Origin: JAYRWD01 sp041918255
GTDB lineage: Bacteria > Patescibacteriota > Dojkabacteria > B142 > WJKM01
Reading direction: 5' to 3'
Assembly: GCA_041918255.1 (NCBI GenBank)
Contig: JAYRWD010000013.1
Span: 1-22,636, forward strand
DNA length: 22,636 nucleotides
Numbering within the stretch: position 1 is the stretch's first letter; the number at the start of each line of letters is the position of its first letter. A program made the position numbers and the translations under genes. Of the stretch, positions 21,323 to 22,636 are shown one piece after another. Below the pieces are notes generated by a model. That model was given only the letters and a program-made list of their open reading frames with translations, did no database searches and had not been told where the DNA came from.

Positions 21323-21350
21323 TTGCGTTTCATTTCAAGTGACGTATAAT
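21323..21350 (+). promoter_or_regulatory. Promoter of the HD-domain gene
   Basis: A -35-like TTGCGT (21323-21328), a 16-nt spacer and a perfect -10 TATAAT (21345-21350). The predicted leader to the ATG at 21387 is about 30 nt without a Shine-Dalgarno. Confidence 0.55.
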
Positions 21351-21386
21351 AGCTTCAAAGTTTAACAATACAGATATTGCCTGAAC

Positions 21387-22286
21387 ATGGCTCTTAAGAT
21401 TCAAGATACAATTTATGGTGAAATCAACATTGACTCTCCTGTTATTGAAGAGTTAATCGCGTCGATTCCATTTCAAAGGTTAAAAAAAGTCACACAACAA
21501 AGCGGTTTGAATTTAGCAAAACCAGGATATTATGAAACAACTCGCTATGAGCATTCAATCGGTGTTTGGTATGTATTGTACAAACTTGGCGCTGATCTAG
21601 AGACCCAAATTGCTGGGTTATTGCACGATATAGGGCATGCGGCTTTTTCTCACGCTACAGAAATAGCAATTCAATCAAAAAGTTTTCACGAAAATAATCT
21701 ACACCTTATAAAAGGTTTTGATTCAATACAGCAGATACTTGATAAGTATGTTATAAAATTGGAGTCTTGTGATTCCATTCCAGCAATTAAAAGGGATGTA
21801 CCAGATATTGGAGCAGATCGTTTAGATTATTCAATTCGAGATTTTGGGGCAGCAACATTATCCTATGATGATTTAGGTAAAAGTGTGTTAGAAGATATTA
21901 GCCTGAAGAATGGGCAGATATATTTTTCAGATGTAGATATCGCTCGTGCATTTGCTAAAAGAGGGCACCTGAGTTTGATGGTATCTATTTATGATCCTTT
22001 GCCGATGGTGGTTGAAAGCTCGATTGTAGCATTGATTCGTCAAATGGTGGATTTAAAGCTGATGAGTTTAGAAGATTTGATGACTGATAATGAAAGAGTA
22101 TGGAACTTAATAAATTTGCACCGAGCAAAATTGGAAGAACAGCATTTTCAGGTTTTCGCTCAAGATTATAAGATTGAACCAGTAGAGCAAGGAGAACATA
22201 ATTTATTTCATTTTGGGGGCATGAAACGTCGTTATCTCGACCCGGCGGTTCTCTCCCCAAGGTTTGAGAATGGTGTTAAATTGTAA
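21387..22286 (+). CDS. HD-domain phosphohydrolase (SAMHD1/dGTPase-like), frame interrupted by TAA
   Basis: A 299-residue HD protein of the type related to dNTP triphosphohydrolases and SAMHD1. Metal ligands are present: H56 in RYEHSIGV, H80-D81 in LLHDIGHAAFSH, and D144 in GADRLDYSIRD; H84 and H89 are the extra conserved histidines. It would hydrolyse a (deoxy)nucleotide phosphate in the cytosol. The frame stops at TAA 22284-22286 in RFENGVKL, but the same frame continues open for 36 codons to TAG at 22395-22397 with coding-like sequence. So this may be a disrupted gene, a gene read through the stop, or a sequencing difference. All catalytic residues lie upstream of the stop, so the shorter product could be active. 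Confidence 0.85.
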   Translation: MALKIQDTIYGEINIDSPVIEELIASIPFQRLKKVTQQSGLNLAKPGYYETTRYEHSIGVWYVLYKLGADLETQIAGLLHDIGHAAFSHATEIAIQSKSFHENNLHLIKGFDSIQQILDKYVIKLESCDSIPAIKRDVPDIGADRLDYSIRDFGAATLSYDDLGKSVLEDISLKNGQIYFSDVDIARAFAKRGHLSLMVSIYDPLPMVVESSIVALIRQMVDLKLMSLEDLMTDNERVWNLINLHRAKLEEQHFQVFAQDYKIEPVEQGEHNLFHFGGMKRRYLDPAVLSPRFENGVKL

Positions 22287-22397
22287 CAGCTAGATCCTAA
22301 GTTTAAAAAAGAGCTTGAAGAGTTTATTGAGTATACAAGAATACGAGACGCTGGTACCTACTGGAAAATAACTTTTTTAGGACCTAAGAAAAGCTAG
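22287..22397 (+). pseudogene. In-frame continuation of the HD gene after TAA
   Basis: After the TAA the same frame reads QLDPKFKKELEEFIEY, RIRDAGTYWKITFLG and ends PKKS-stop. The first part is an amphipathic charged helix, the second a beta strand with a Trp, which look like a natural protein C-terminus. If the stop is removed the product is 336 codons long. The nucleotides after the stop are CAGCTA, which fits the CARYYA leaky-stop context known from plant virus readthrough; relevance in bacteria is unproven. Confidence 0.5.
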
Positions 22398-22434
22398 GTA
22401 TATATGGTCAAGTCCCTAATTTTTCAGACAAAAT

Positions 22435-22635
22435 TTAAGTAAGGATAAGGAATAATCGACATATTGTTTTCTCTAGCGTACTTAATTCGACGATTTCTGA
22501 CCTTAACTTTACGGGATAATTATCAGAGTTAGTAACTCTCGGGAAAGGTTCAAACATTTGGTGCGAGGAAGTAAATTGATTACGTAAAAACACTCTTAAA
22601 TCGTAGGTGAGCAATGAAGAAGATGGAAATCTAAC
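22435..22635 (-). CDS. Probable partial gene at the right edge
   Basis: On the minus strand a frame is open from the window edge through 66 codons to TAA at 22435-22437. The product has balanced composition (for example SSHQMFEPFPRVTNSDNY and KLRSEIVELSTLEKTICR), unlike typical random AT-rich frames. The start lies outside the window. It would converge with the HD gene, leaving 37 nt between stops. I do not recognise the family, and a chance frame remains possible. Confidence 0.35.
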   Translation of the reverse strand, partial: VRFPSSSLLTYDLRVFLRNQFTSSHQMFEPFPRVTNSDNYPVKLRSEIVELSTLEKTICRLFLILT

Positions 22636-22636
22636 C

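Noticed and set aside
22284..22286. Alternative genetic code with reassigned stop codons
   Set aside because: TAA, TAG and TGA all end well-defined genes in the window, so the in-frame TAA in the HD gene is a local event.
22497..22535. Small hairpin AGAGTT/AACTCT near the right end as a terminator
   Set aside because: No T run follows on either strand, and it lies within the possible partial gene.
1..22636. CRISPR array, tRNA, rRNA or insertion sequence
   Set aside because: I looked for regularly spaced repeats, cloverleaf-type sequences with the TTCGANT arm and transposase motifs and found none; short elements could be missed by eye.

Overview
The window is AT-rich, gene-dense, standard-code bacterial DNA (TGA serves as a stop, for example at 14752, 15859, 17750 and 21297). 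It is dominated by small, mostly monocistronic genes on the + strand. Shine-Dalgarno sequences are nearly absent, and many starts lie 6-9 nt after a -10-like hexamer. The gene content fits a Candidate Phyla Radiation (Patescibacteria) genome: N-anchored envelope proteins of unknown function, an Excalibur protein, DUF1761, a lone ECF S component, a Trm11-like methyltransferase and an M23 peptidase. This assignment is inference; there is no rRNA or other phylogenetic marker, and the class cannot be named.

Left part (1-6615): a Nudix hydrolase, then about 5 kb of envelope genes. These are a signal-anchored protein, a membrane-anchored GH3 (NagZ-like) glycosidase, a second signal-anchored protein, a tail-anchored protein with a calcium-type loop, a DUF1761 protein, a 29-residue single-pass microprotein and an Excalibur protein. 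A DNPH1-like nucleotide N-glycosidase and a strongly conserved protein of unknown function follow.

Middle (6616-14752): typA/bipA; an alpha/beta hydrolase fused to an unfamiliar C-terminal domain; a 280-nt intergenic region with inverted repeats; maf; two minus-strand genes (GT-B glycosyltransferase; secreted protein with a clear promoter and terminator); an ECF S component; and a Trm11-like methyltransferase with an altered motif IV.

Right part (14753-22636): a tight run of DUF2000, alpha/beta hydrolase and RimK-like ATP-grasp ligase; an M23 peptidase; a 366-nt intergenic region with three consecutive dyads; and then elongation factor P overlapping an EpmA/GenX-type lysyl-tRNA synthetase paralog, with a SAM methyltransferase directly after it. 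The window ends with another signal-anchored protein, an HD phosphohydrolase whose frame seems to continue 36 codons beyond an in-frame TAA, and a probable partial minus-strand gene at the edge.

Most notable are the EF-P/EpmA pair, in which the EpmA active site mixes EpmA-like and LysRS-like specificity residues; the in-frame stop in the HD gene; the dyad cluster upstream of EF-P; the hydrolase fusion; and a shared N-terminal motif on two otherwise unrelated membrane proteins.
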